DNA from: Branchipolynoe longqiensis
Taxonomy: Eukaryota; Annelida; Polychaeta; Phyllodocida; Polynoidae
Direction of reading: 5' to 3'
NCBI GenBank assembly: GCA_030323885.1
Contig: CM059199.1
Span: 3,555,923 to 3,619,922 of the forward strand
DNA length: 64,000 bases
Under the pieces are notes generated by a model, which saw only the letters and a list, made by a program, of their open reading frames with translations, was not told where the DNA came from and ran no database searches. Position 1 is the stretch's first letter, and each line of letters begins with the position of its first letter. Below are positions 41,985 through 51,394 of the stretch, in pieces. Made by a program: the position numbers and the translations under genes.

Positions 41985-42270
41985 TAAGGGAGCAAACCCT
42001 AACAGAAAACCATGCTTCCGTGGCAGCATTAAGGGCGGTGATGAATGGAACTCCCAACATCTCCCAGCCAGCCACTGCAGGGACAAATAGTTCACGCCTG
42101 TCTTGACGTGTTCTTGCCGGTGTGAGACCCCTATTTGCTCCCCGAGAGAGTGCTGCTAGTAACTTGCAAGCAGCACCTTTTATGAAATGCACAACCACAC
42201 AAAATAGTGGTGGTTAAGAAATAAAAGCAGTCTTTGTCGCATTGTGACCGACAGCATGATGATGATGATA
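41985..42270 (+). mobile_element. Short retroelement with LINE-type 3' end, copy 1
   Basis: The body (AGGGAGCAAACCCTAACAGA through CTCCCCGAGAGAGTGCTGC) matches 42930-43150. The end GCAGTCTTTGTCGCATTGTG then ACCGACAGCATGATGATG is the 3' end of the LINE at 47263. The body itself is not found in that LINE. Confidence 0.8.
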
Positions 42271-42344
42271 TAGATTTATATGGATATATATGGATCTATA
42301 TATATTATCTACATATATTGTTCATCTATATATGGATATATAGG

Positions 42345-42352
42345 TTTATCTA

Positions 42353-42385
<33 letters not shown>

Positions 42386-42392
42386 GGATATA
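42345..42392. repeat. CTCTCT and TATATA microsatellite
   Basis: (CT)n then (AT)n. Preceded by ATATGGATATATA repeats. Confidence 0.9.
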
Positions 42393-42599
42393 TATGGCTA
42401 TGTATGTGTGTATTCATTATATTATTTATTATATTGCATCCATCCATCCATGTTTGTGCCATGGTTAGGGTTGTATTTTGATTAATTTTGAATAAAATCG
42501 AAGTTTTGCGCTATGCCTATTTCCAAACGCCATACACCCTTGCTTTGCTGCCAACGCCGTTTTCAGCGCATACGCACTCGGAACGGTGATCTCCTCTAT

Positions 42600-42870
42600 A
42601 CCCACTGGCCTTTTGCCGATGAAGACATCTGACACTCCCCGCCCTCTCCGTGTTTGTGAGTTTAATTGCGGCTTGTCCCGGCGGTGCGGCTCCCGGTCCC
42701 CGGACCCCACCCCGTATCTCCCCGTCCCCAGCTCATCCCCCGCCCCGTCCCCCTTCCCTTCCCCCGTCCCGTCCCCGTTCCGCCCGTCGCCGCCGTACCT
42801 ACGCCGGGCGCGGATGATGGATCGCGGTACACCCACTTTCCCGCTAGGTGGCGAGAGTGCGGCGGTTTAA
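42600..42870. promoter_or_regulatory. CpG-rich patch with CTCF-like core
   Basis: GC-rich and CpG-dense; CCGCTAGGTGGCGA at 42841-42854 matches the CTCF core well. The left edge (42470-42600) is the GC-rich end of the 650-bp repeat. Long proline- or glycine-rich frames here are likely composition effects. Confidence 0.35.
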
Positions 42871-42896
42871 GCACCGCGTTGAACATGCTACTACTA

Positions 42897-43249
42897 GAGT
42901 TGTAAACCACAGGTTCTTGACAGAACCGAAGGCTAAGGGAGCAAACCCTAAACAGAAAGCCATGTCACTGTGGCAGAATTAAGGGTGGTTAATGTATGGA
43001 ACTCCCAACATCTCCCAACCAGCCACTACAGGGACAAATAGTTTTGCGCCTGTCTGGACATGTTCTTGCTGGTATGAAACCTTTATTTGTTCCCCGAGAG
43101 AGTGCCGCTGGTAACTTGCAAAAGCCAGCAGCACTTCAACACTTTTACAGGCAGCTTTCATGAAATGTAAATGGAGAGCAGCAGTCAAGTAATGAAAGCA
43201 GTCTTTGTCGCATCACGACCGACAGCATGATGATGCTGATGATGATGAT
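42897..43249 (+). mobile_element. Short retroelement with LINE-type 3' end, copy 2, complete with target duplication
   Basis: 353 bp flanked by identical GAACATGCTACTACTA at 42881-42896 and 43250-43265. It begins GAGTTGTAAACCACAGG, has no tRNA-like boxes that I can see, and ends AAATGGAGAGCAGCAGTCAA, GTAATGAAAGCAGTCTTTGT and (GATGAT)n. That end is shared with the LINE at 47263, whose last codons and short 3' untranslated region it reproduces. It is best read as a SINE-like partner using LINE machinery, or as a 5'-truncated relative of another LINE. Confidence 0.85.
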
Positions 43250-43396
43250 GAACATGCTACTACTACAACTACTGTGTCAGGCAGGAATGCGTCCACTGGT
43301 CTGGTTTGTCACTAGGCAGCCCCCATTGCCTGGTGTCCTAAGAGAGCCCCCACCCCCACCCCCACTACCTCCCCCACCCCCAGCTTTTACCCTCTG

Positions 43397-43750
43397 TTAA
43401 AGTTGCATAGTACGATGCTTTTGAATTTTGAATTTCGTACATTTTCTGAGATAAATACATTATGCTAATCATTATAGTCTACATTAGTTTAGTAATTTAT
43501 TTTTTAAATGGCTAACTTTGGAGATATTTGACGTCAGAATATGCTAAATTAATGTTGGCAAACATGCCAAAGCTCTGGCACCATAGACTTCAGTAGTAAC
43601 GGGTTTTATTAAATTGACTGATTATAACCTTTTATGCAGCAAAACATGCTTAATAAGGTCACCAGTATCAAAGTCGAATATGTAGAATTATGTCTATATA
43701 AGTTTTTGGTTTTGAAAATTTGATGTTTTCATCGGACTATGAAACTTTAA
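43397..43750 (-). mobile_element. MITE-1, full copy
   Basis: Reverse orientation, TTAAAGTTGCATAGTACGAT to CATCGGACTATGAAACTTTAA, 354 bp. Confidence 0.9.
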
Positions 43751-44390
43751 ATACCGGTAGCACAAGGATTGTTTATCAGGGGAGAGTTAGTTTCCGTTTT
43801 AATTACAAATAAAAGAATATAGGCCATGAGAGAACTGCAGTTGCAATTGTCTGTACCCGCCTTTACCTGAGCCTGTCAAGGAGCCTTGGTAGTTATTTTT
43901 AAACTAATCACCAAATCTTAGCTGTTACTGTTAGTGGCTAGCCTTAAGTAATCAACAAATACAATCGAATATAATTGTAGGAAACATAGGTAGTCGTGAG
44001 AGCCTATTACTTATTAGTTATTCATTTCACCTGAGCTAATTTGTTATTTATTTTAAATTAAATAAATATATGAAACCAATATCAGAAGGAATATCGAATA
44101 TATAATAGTATATTGCGTGTATATATATATATAAAGTTGGGTTACGGCAAAGGAGAGAGACAAGGAGGTGATGGGTAGGACACTTTATTTGCGTCATGGC
44201 TAAGCATAATACAGGCTCACCGGTAAAAATTTGAAAGCAGGACAAAGACTGACTGCCCGGGACACGCACTGGCAGGAAATGCCAGATGGAGGCGCTGGCG
44301 TAGGCAAGGACCGGGGCAAATACGGGCAAGTCAGCGATTGGACAATAATCAGTAGAGAATAATCGTAATAATAATATTGATAATCATGAC
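43751..44390. other. Unique AT-rich interval, no gene supported
   Basis: TCTTAGCTGTTACTGTTAG at 43916 recurs at 46680, so part belongs to a dispersed repeat. On minus an AATAAA lies near 44190. No convincing frame. Confidence 0.4.
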
Positions 44391-44745
44391 AAGAGCTCCG
44401 CCCCTTTTATATACGCATAATAGATTATACTCTCTATATATTACCATATGTTTGACGTCTAATAGCCGATGATATGAAAATCAATGCGCTCTAGAGGCAT
44501 TGTTAAATAAAACAAACTTGTTGAGACTGGTGTCATTCAAGTGCATACATGAAGGGTTGAAACAAGGCCTACCCTGTGTGACAGTGATGCATCTCCACAT
44601 GAGAATTACGCTTCCCTGTACGCATCTGACCCCAAACCAGCAACGCCAGTCAGTACTTTGTGTGTGTAATTACCACCCTGTCTACCTAATTTGATATTAG
44701 ACATACTAATATTGTGGTGTACTAAATAATTAGCAGCGCCTGAGA
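44390..44745 (+). promoter_or_regulatory. GC box plus TATA box, then polyadenylation signal (possible solo LTR)
   Basis: CCGCCCC (44398-44404) abuts TTTATATA (44406-44413), and AATAAA follows at 44506-44511, about 100 bp downstream. Core promoter and polyadenylation signal at that spacing is what an LTR contains. I cannot find a second LTR or clear TG...CA ends with a duplication, so an ordinary promoter or chance also fits. Confidence 0.25.
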
Positions 44746-44749
44746 CATA

Positions 44750-45208
44750 GAGACTTGGCTGGCATAGATTGATATCAAACAAGACTTGCTGTCAGATTGA
44801 TATCAAGCAGGACATGCCTGGCCTAGATTGACATCAAACAAGACTTGGCTGTCAAAGATTGATATCAAACAAGACTTGGCTGTCACATAGTGATATCAAA
44901 CAAGACTTGGCTGTCACAGATTGATATCAAGCAAGACTTGGCTGGCAGAGATTGATATGAAACAATACTTTGCTGTCACATATTGATATCAAACAAGACT
45001 TTGCTGTCACATATTGATATCAAACAAGACGTTGCTGTCACATATTGATATCAAACAAGACTTTGCTGTCACATATTGATATCAAACAAGACTTTGCTCT
45101 CACATATTGATATCAAACAAGACTTTGCTGTCACATATTGATATCAAACAAGACTTTGCTGTCACCTATTGATATCAAACAAGACTTTGCTGTCACATAT
45201 TGATATGA
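44750..45208 (+). repeat. 31-bp minisatellite with a TTGATATCAA palindrome in most units
   Basis: About 14 to 15 units of TGCTGTCACATATTGATATC plus AAACAAGACTT. The right half is nearly homogeneous, the left half more diverged. The palindrome TTGATATCAA or ATTGATATCAA sits at the same place in nearly every unit. Confidence 0.9.
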
Positions 45209-45324
45209 CTTGGCTACCACGCAGGTGCGTCTAGTGTGATATCGATTCGCGATATATTGTGTTCTGTAACCATAGCAATGGACAGAAAGAAGTTCCATAT
45301 AATTACAATGTCTTTGACTGATCG

Positions 45325-45480
45325 TTGAGTTTCTGTTATTTTCCCAGATAAATCTGATTTCGGTTATATTTGTTATAATATAGCTTGCTGTCAAATTAAT
45401 TTTCACATTTTATTACCATAGGCTTCTGCAGAAATAAGTTCTATTAAACTGAATTAGTAAATATTCCCTTCTTGTGGTAT
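45325..45480 (-). mobile_element. MITE-1 fragment, diverged
   Basis: TTGAGTTTCTGTTATTTTCC, ATTACCATAGGCTTCTGCAG and AAGTTCTATTAAACTGA are internal MITE-1 landmarks in reverse order; both termini are missing. Confidence 0.6.
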
Positions 45481-45552
45481 ACAACTTGGTGACGAGATCT
45501 ATCAACTACAACTGACAGTGAGTACACTAGCAGGTTTCCACTCCGGTTATGG

Positions 45553-46257
45553 CCCTGTCACACTACGACGTAATGACGTCAACGTAGGGAGAACGTGAAG
45601 AACGTTGAACTTCTCGGCATAGTATGCAAATTTGGGCACAAGTTGAACGTGGATGCAGCGTAGTGGACGAGATCGCAACGTCGGTAAAGCGTAGTGATAC
45701 CGTCATTCAATGAGAGAGGTCAACTTCATTACGTTCACGGAACGTTATGAACGTTATTCCATCGCCAGAATGACGTTACCTGATGGCGAAACGTTGAACG
45801 TACGTTCTCCTGACGTTCTCCTGATGTTATCATGACGTTATGCTCACGTTATCCTGACGTTATCCTGACGTTCCCATTACGCTGCGTGGACGTTTCCACC
45901 GGGTTTAATGTGGGACAACGTTAGTGCAACGTAGTGCAACGTAGTGCAACGTAGTGCAACGTAGTGCAACGTAGTTGAACGTAGTGACTAACGTTTTAAT
46001 AACGTCCGTTTAACGTCATTGACGTTCATTGAACGTGAACAGAACGTACGGCGAACGTAAACCCTTACGTTCAAGCTACGTCGAAAGTTTTGAACATGTC
46101 CAAAACATTGACATAACTCGACGTACCACAACGTAATGTGACGTAATTCGACGTCATTCTTACGTCATCATGACGTAACCCAACGTACCTCAACGTAATG
46201 ACGAAAAATTACCACGTTAGGCTCACGTTGGCTCGTTACGTCGTAGTGTGACAGGGG
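45553..46257. mobile_element. MITE-7 type element, 705 bp, saturated with ACGT motifs
   Basis: Terminal repeats CCCTGTCACACTACGACGTA and its exact complement TACGTCGTAGTGTGACAGGG (46237-46256). The interior holds about 47 ACGT tetramers by hand count, many as AACGT or TGACGT, including a perfect CRE TGACGTCA at 45574-45581 and five tandem AACGTAGTGC decamers at 45927-45978. No long frame. CpG is well preserved. Terminal sequence is related to the 26318 element. Confidence 0.85.
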
Positions 46258-46890
46258 TATTAGGAGATGACAGACAATTCCTCCTGATTCTAAGTATACA
46301 TGTCAGCCGTGGCATATTGTCTTCAGAGCCGTGCCAGTAATTAAATAATAACGGTAACTACAGTTAAGTGCAGTTAATTGTTGATAATTGTTACCCTGGG
46401 GGTCTGCGCGGTGCATTCTGGGACGGGGCGAGGCCGGGGGGGGAAGGGTCGGTCTACCCCCCCCCTCTCCCCCCCCCACAATAATTTGTTCAGACAATGC
46501 CCAGTGCACAAATAACGGTGACGTCATGATATGTGAGAACTATACATAACTTTTTGTTTTTTTGTTTCTTGTTGCGATGGCTTAGTTACCCTGGCCATAA
46601 TGAATACGTCACACCACGGCTAGTTTTCATCGCTGAACAGCAATGGTCTCAATGGTCTCAATTTGGTAGTTGCCTTGTCATCTTAGCTGTTACTGTTAGC
46701 CTTAATTATGTTGGGTTTTAGTGCCACATATGCGAGTACCTACCCCATGCGCAAGTGTAATCAGACAGCGTTTTATTGTTTGCACCGATATTGTACATGT
46801 GCTTAGCTTCATATATCAAGCAGTGGTTAATCGTATCCAGCTATGCTATTTCTCAATGGGTGTTGCTCTGCATCATCGCCAATGAGATAA
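46258..46890. other. Unique interval with isolated regulatory motifs
   Basis: A CRE TGACGTCA at 46519-46526 and GTGCATTCTGGGAC near 46411, with poly-G and poly-C runs between. No coding exon recognised. Confidence 0.3.
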
Positions 46891-46894
46891 CGGG

Positions 46895-46962
46895 TGTGAA
46901 GCTGCATGTCAAATTGTCAAAAACCAAAGCAATTATCGGGATTTGATTCTACATATAGTTAT
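46895..46962 (+). mobile_element. MITE-1 left-end fragment
   Basis: AGCTGCATGTCAAATTGTC through GGATTTGATTCTACATATAG; then the 20-bp minisatellite begins. Confidence 0.65.
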
Positions 46963-47260
46963 GGATGGATATGTATGAACATGCAGGGATATATATAAAC
47001 CTGTATGAATATATATGAACATGTATGGATATATATGAACATGTATGGATATATATGAACATGTATGGATATATATGAACAAGTATGGATATATATGAAC
47101 ATGTATGGATATATATGAACATGTATGGATATATATGAACATGTATGGATATATATGAACATGTATGGATATATATGAACATGTATGGATATATATGAAC
47201 ATGTATGGATATATATGAACATGTATGGATATATATGAACATGTATGGATATATATGAAC
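46963..47260 (+). repeat. 20-bp minisatellite (GAACATGTATGGATATATAT), left block
   Basis: About 14 near-identical units. Continues on the far side of the LINE at 48876-49015, where units are more diverged. Confidence 0.95.
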
Positions 47261-48875
47261 ATCATCATCATCATCATGCTGTCGGTCGCGATGCGACAAA
47301 GACTGCTTTCATTACTTGACTGCCGCTCTCCATTTAGCTCTCTGCTGTGAGAGTTGCGTCCATGAGTCGGTCTTAATGTCTCTCAGCTTCAGGTTTCTCT
47401 TGATGGTATCTTTGAACCAGAGACGGGGGCGCCCTCTCTTTCTGTAGCCAGAAGACAGTTGAGAATAGAGGATCTGCTTTGGTAGCCTGTCTGATGACAT
47501 CCTCATGAGGTGTCCAGTCCACCGGAGATTCTTTTTGATCAGAAGATCTTCCGTACAGGGCAACCCCATCCGTTCGAGTATTTCCTTATTCGTCACTTTG
47601 TCCTTCCAGGTTAGCCTCATGATTGAACGCAGATGTCGCATCATGAAGGCATGCAGCTTTTTCACCTGCTGTCTGTACACTGTCCAGGCCTCGGCTCCGT
47701 ATAGTAGGGTGGATAGCACGATTGCGCGGTAGATCTTACCTTTGACCCGAATGGACACATGGTGGTTGTTCGAGAGTCTCTGGCGTAGTCGGCCGAAAGA
47801 TGTGCTAGCCTTGGCCATCCTCCTCTGTATCTCAGCATCAATGCGTCCATCACTTGATATAGTGCTTCCGAGATAGGTGAATTCCGGAACAGAGTTCAGC
47901 TTGTTTCCGTCAACCATGATCTCCTCCTCTCGGGTTCTTGTAGAGTTGGGTTGGTACAGCACCTCCGTCTTCTTGATGTTAATTTTCAGACCAAACTTCT
48001 TTGATGCATCGGAGAAAGCGTCCACTATTTTATGGGTCTCTTCAGCAGAGTGGGCAACCAGTGCACTGTCATCTGCAAATAGTAGCTCTCTCACCAGTAT
48101 CTGAGTAGTCTTGGTCTTCGCTCTGAAGTGTGCGACATTGAATAGGTCAGTGCTCTGTCTGGACTGTATATAGATGCCATCCCCCATGTCTCGGAAAGCC
48201 TCGTCTAGCATTGCTGATAGGAAGATGGAGAAGAGCGTGGGGGCCAGTACACAACCTTGCTTGACCCCATTGGTAACCCCGAACGATTCCGAGACTTCCC
48301 CTCCAGCACTAACGTTCGCCATCATTCCTGTATGTAGAGCCTCGATCATAGTTGTGAACTTCTCTGGGCATCCGTACTTCCTCAGTAGCTGCCATAGCCC
48401 GGTCCTCCCGACTGTATCAAATGCCTTAGTGAAATCGACAAATACCATGTACAGTGGTCGGTCCTGCTCAATGCACTTTTCTTGTAGCTGTCGGAGACAA
48501 AATATCATATCCACAGTGCTCCGGTTACCTCTGAAGCCACACTGTGACTCCGGAACTACACCAGGTGTTATGTGAATAGATAGTCTGTTGAGTAGGATCC
48601 TGGCGAAGATCTTCCCTGCTATGGAAAGAAGAGAGATTCCTCTATAGTTCCCACAGTCTGTCCGATCACCTTTCTTGTAGATGGTTACAATGCTGGCATC
48701 CTTCCATGCTTGGGGTACAGAACCCTCCTCCCAGGCATTGGTGATTAGTTGGCGCAGTCTGTTGAGCAGATTTTCTCCTCCATGCTTCCATACCTCGGCA
48801 GGAATTCCATCACCCCCAGGTGCTTTGCCATCTTTCAGGCTGGCGATTGCTCTAGCCATCTCATCCATGGTTGGA
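47261..48875 (-). mobile_element. 5'-truncated LINE (RTE-like) inserted in the minisatellite
   Basis: Minus-strand element of about 1.6 kb. It starts just before the reverse transcriptase domain (no endonuclease domain present), keeps the natural stop codon, has only about 35 bp of 3' untranslated sequence, and ends in (ATG)n without poly(A). Very short 3' untranslated region and a microsatellite end fit RTE-type LINEs; clade placement needs a tree. Both flanks are the same 20-bp repeat, and the sequence TATGGATATATATGAAC is present at both junctions, so a target duplication cannot be separated from the repeat itself. Confidence 0.9.
47312..48874 (-). CDS. Non-LTR retrotransposon reverse transcriptase (5'-truncated)
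   Basis: Encodes an RNA-directed DNA polymerase of the RVT_1 family, used in target-primed reverse transcription. About 520 codons of the element are intact to the natural TAA at 47312-47314. The open frame runs upstream to an ATG at 49118-49120, but its first 82 residues are read from the 20-bp minisatellite and a SINE fragment and are not part of the enzyme. In that numbering: KDGKAPGGDGIPAEVW near 96-111, the YKKGDRTDCGNYRGISLL fingers motif near 148-165, catalytic motif A FVDFTKAFDTV near 227-237, GVKQGCVLAPTLF near 285-297, catalytic FADD at 348-351, then the thumb and C-terminal FGRLRQRL, LLYGAEAW, NLRWTGHLMRM and GRPRLWFKDTIKR. No stop or frameshift is visible. The apurinic-type endonuclease expected upstream in full elements is absent, so this copy cannot move by itself. 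A start codon inside the LINE part occurs only two residues in (Met at 85). Confidence 0.92.
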   Translation of the reverse strand, partial: PTMDEMARAIASLKDGKAPGGDGIPAEVWKHGGENLLNRLRQLITNAWEEGSVPQAWKDASIVTIYKKGDRTDCGNYRGISLLSIAGKIFARILLNRLSIHITPGVVPESQCGFRGNRSTVDMIFCLRQLQEKCIEQDRPLYMVFVDFTKAFDTVGRTGLWQLLRKYGCPEKFTTMIEALHTGMMANVSAGGEVSESFGVTNGVKQGCVLAPTLFSIFLSAMLDEAFRDMGDGIYIQSRQSTDLFNVAHFRAKTKTTQILVRELLFADDSALVAHSAEETHKIVDAFSDASKKFGLKINIKKTEVLYQPNSTRTREEEIMVDGNKLNSVPEFTYLGSTISSDGRIDAEIQRRMAKASTSFGRLRQRLSNNHHVSIRVKGKIYRAIVLSTLLYGAEAWTVYRQQVKKLHAFMMRHLRSIMRLTWKDKVTNKEILERMGLPCTEDLLIKKNLRWTGHLMRMSSDRLPKQILYSQLSSGYRKRGRPRLWFKDTIKRNLKLRDIKTDSWTQLSQQRAKWRAAVK

Positions 48876-49015
48876 ATATATGGATATATATGAACAAGTA
48901 TGGATATATATGAACATGTATGAATATATATGAACATGTATGAATATATATGAACATGTATGGATATATATGAACATGTATGAATAGATATGAATATGTA
49001 TGAATATATCTTCAT
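48876..49015 (+). repeat. 20-bp minisatellite, right block
   Basis: Six to seven units with GAATATAT and AACAAG variants, continuing the array interrupted by the LINE. Confidence 0.9.
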
Positions 49016-49023
49016 ATGTATGC

Positions 49024-49140
49024 AATCAGGCCGCCGGCACCATGACGCACCCGATATTCCACTCGACCCGATATCCCACTCAGTCGCATTATCCTGACAA
49101 CAACCCGATATACCACTCACGCATTATCCTGACACTTAGC
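49024..49140 (-). mobile_element. SINE body fragment with internal duplication
   Basis: ATCAGGCCGCCGGCACCATG and CATTATCCTGACA occur, the latter twice (49088, 49125), showing a short tandem duplication in the fragment. Confidence 0.65.
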
Positions 49141-49183
49141 TTATGTATTATATTTAGATACATATGAACGTATGTGTAGATAT

Positions 49184-49451
49184 CAGGGATGAAAGATCTC
49201 CGCGTTCCCGCGAATTTCCTGGATTTTTCAATCCCGCAGCACCATCAGCGTAGATCTGTACTAATACGCGGTGCAGACGCCGCAGCACAAACAGCGTATA
49301 CCACTAATAAATGCTTAAAACCACGCAGCGTATACCAATATATATGAAACCCGACTTCTGGAAATTTTCCGCGATTGCCTGATTGTTTTAAACCTATGGG
49401 AGAATATCAGCATTTCCACTTTTTTTCCCCCGGAAATCACTTTCGTCCCTG
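49184..49451 (+). mobile_element. MITE-4, full copy
   Basis: CAGGGATGAAAG start and CTTTCGTCCCTG end, 268 bp, flanked on both sides by AGATAT. CAGGG termini recall hAT elements, but those make 8-bp duplications and I see 6. Includes GAAACCCGACTTCTGGAAAT, shared with 52597. Confidence 0.75.
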
Positions 49452-49489
49452 AGATATATATTCGTACATATTCAGATATCTGTATATCT

Positions 49490-49540
49490 CAGGGATGAAA
49501 GCGATTTCCGGGGAAAAAAGTGGAAATGCTGAAGATCTCG
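49490..49540 (-). mobile_element. MITE-4 terminal fragment, inverted
   Basis: CAGGGATGAAAGCGATTTCC with GGGGAAAAAAGTGGAAATGC is the complement of the end of the adjacent full copy. The pair forms an inverted repeat with arms of about 45 bp around a 40-bp loop. Confidence 0.75.
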
Positions 49541-49554
49541 GGCGCGAGTGACAG

Positions 49555-49872
49555 TGTAGCGTCCCAGGTAGACTCGCGCCGGTGGCCACCCCCGCCATCA
49601 GTAATACAGTAAGTTGTAAGTAAACATATAATCCCTTACGTGCCTTTATACTCGCATAATGCTTATACATCACATAAATATATATGAATATGTATCTGAA
49701 TGTATATATTTCTATACATTCATATATGTATTCATATATATATGCATATATATATATATGTATCTGAATTTATATGTGAATATATATATATATATGAATA
49801 TATATATGAATATATATATGAATATATGTATATATGTTTACACATATTATGTATATATACGTATATATATGA

Positions 49873-49904
<32 letters not shown>

Positions 49905-49990
49905 GAATATATGTATATATATATGAATATATATATGAATATATATATGAATACATATATATTCATATTTATATTCATATATATATATAT
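49555..49990. repeat. Dispersed repeat (copy 3) followed by ATATGAATATAT microsatellite
   Basis: The unique part ends TACTCGCATAATGCTTATACATCA as at 9880-10045, then TATATATGAA repeats to 49995. The tyrosine/isoleucine frames are artefacts. Confidence 0.7.
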
Positions 49991-50009
49991 ATATATCTTT
50001 GCAAATGAG

Positions 50010-50235
50010 AGAGGTTTAGAGTACAGAGCCCAAACTCGGCAATTCTCCCACTCCCTGTTCACAAACACCCTGTTCTTCCGTAGACTTTGCCCGCGCTGTT
50101 ATTTTCTACCAGTCATTGCAGCCACCGCTCTAGAGATGAGGGTTTATTAGAGGGTTGTCGGATAGACGGGGGACGGTAATACTTTAATAAGCAGGTAGCC
50201 GTTAAACGGACCGTGACGTCATTACCCTCGCCTTA
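50010..50235. other. Unique interval with a CRE
   Basis: TGACGTCA at 50214-50221 with a NRF1-like CCGCGC neighbourhood near 50090. A plus frame from the microsatellite runs in (to about 50150) but has no recognised domain. Confidence 0.25.
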
Positions 50236-50517
50236 TACAACAGGAGGAGGAGGAGGGAGGGTGAGGGGGGGGGTGAGTTCCTGCGTTTCTGCTATCTTTA
50301 TATGCAGGCACTCCCTATCTGCCTTTGTGTAAGCAGGGAGGGATTGGTTGAGACTGGCTGGTTGGGGGGGTGGGGTGGGGTGGGGGGGGGGGGCGGGATC
50401 GTCCCGTGCGTGAGACGTGTCGCGAGATGTGTTTTGACACCCTGGATAATCAGGCCCTCCGGGTTCCTCCATGAGCTCCAGATGGTTCCAGAGTGCCTCA
50501 TACCAGCCCCTCCTCCT

Positions 50518-50848
50518 CCTCGTGCTCCTTCTCTTCCTGCCTCTCCAGCTCGCAACCCACAACTACCTTTTACACCTTCCCCTCTTGCTCTCCGTCTTCC
50601 TCGCCCCCTGCCCCTTCTCCTCTCCTCTCCTCTCCTCTCCTCTCCTCTCCTCCCCTCTCCTATCCTTTCCTCTCCTCTCCTCTCCACTTCTCTTTTCCTT
50701 TCTTCTCTTGTCTTCTCTTATCTCCTTCCTCTCCCCTTGCTCTCCTCTTCTCTCCTCACATTCCTCTCTTCTCTCTTCACCGACCTCTTCTGTCCTCTCC
50801 TCCCCTCTCCTACCCCTCTACACCCCTACCCCTCTTCTCTTCTCTCAC
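50518..50848 (+). repeat. Dispersed repeat ending in (CTCCT)n, copy 2, and CT-rich tract
   Basis: CTCTTCCTGCCTCTCCAGCTC and CAACTACCTTTTACACCTTC lead into (CTCCT)n as at 25096, then irregular CT-rich sequence. Confidence 0.65.
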
Positions 50849-51188
50849 GACCAGACGGGATGGCCGAATGAGTTAGAGCGTCCGTCTCCCGTGTTGGTAG
50901 ATCGTGGGGTCATGGGTTCGAACCCCGGTCGAGTCAAAGCAATGACTTAAAAAATTGATACTTGTTGCTTCCTAGCCAGGTGCTCGGCATTATTAGGACA
51001 GGGCAAGGACTGGTGTGCTCAGTGTCAGGATAATGTGACTGAGTGGGATACCAGGTCATGGTGCTGGTGGCCTGGTTTCCCAGTGGGACAGCACTATAAA
51101 ATCGCTATGAGTGCGCACTGTCACAAGTCGGTACCCATCCTGATATGACCTTAGATGTTGCTAGGACGTAAAACAACAACAAACAAAC
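50849..51188 (+). mobile_element. SINE-alpha, full length, best plus-strand copy
   Basis: 340 bp. Head GACCAGACGGGATGGCCGAA, A-box region GGCCGAATGAGTTAGAGC, B box GGGTTCGAACCCCGG, body GTGACTGAGTGGGATACCAG, tail AAAACAACAACAAACAAAC. The tRNA-like head is about 85 nt, long enough for a class II (Leu/Ser-type) tRNA with a large variable arm. It lies inside CT-rich sequence, with TCTCTTCTC-like flanks as a probable target duplication. Confidence 0.95.
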
Positions 51189-51239
51189 ATCTCTTCTCAT
51201 CTCCTTCCTCTCCTCTCCTCTCCCCCCTTCCCCCTCTCC

Positions 51240-51360
51240 GCCACCCCCTTTCCCCCTTGCAACCCCCCCCCCCCCTGCCCCCGTTACCTCCAATACCTCA
51301 AACCGACACCGCGATGCCTCCCCTCCCCAACACCACCCCACCGCACCCACATCCCTGTCG
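51240..51360. repeat. Poly-C and CCACC-rich simple sequence
   Basis: Continuation of the CT-rich tract split by the SINE. Confidence 0.7.
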
Positions 51361-51394
51361 GTCCTAGCGGAAAGGTTGAGGACGTGTGGCTGCC

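Noticed and set aside
44390..44745. Confident solo LTR
   Set aside because: Promoter and polyadenylation signals fit, but no paired LTR, no primer binding site and no flanking duplication could be found.
44750..45208. CRISPR array
   Set aside because: Units are contiguous and nearly identical with no variable spacers, and the genome is clearly eukaryotic.
46949..47299. Repeat-array frames next to the LINE
   Set aside because: 20-bp repeat units read in several frames; no gene features.
50849..50935. Functional class II tRNA gene
   Set aside because: The sequence has tRNA-like boxes but continues into the SINE body and tail and is present in many copies with target duplications.
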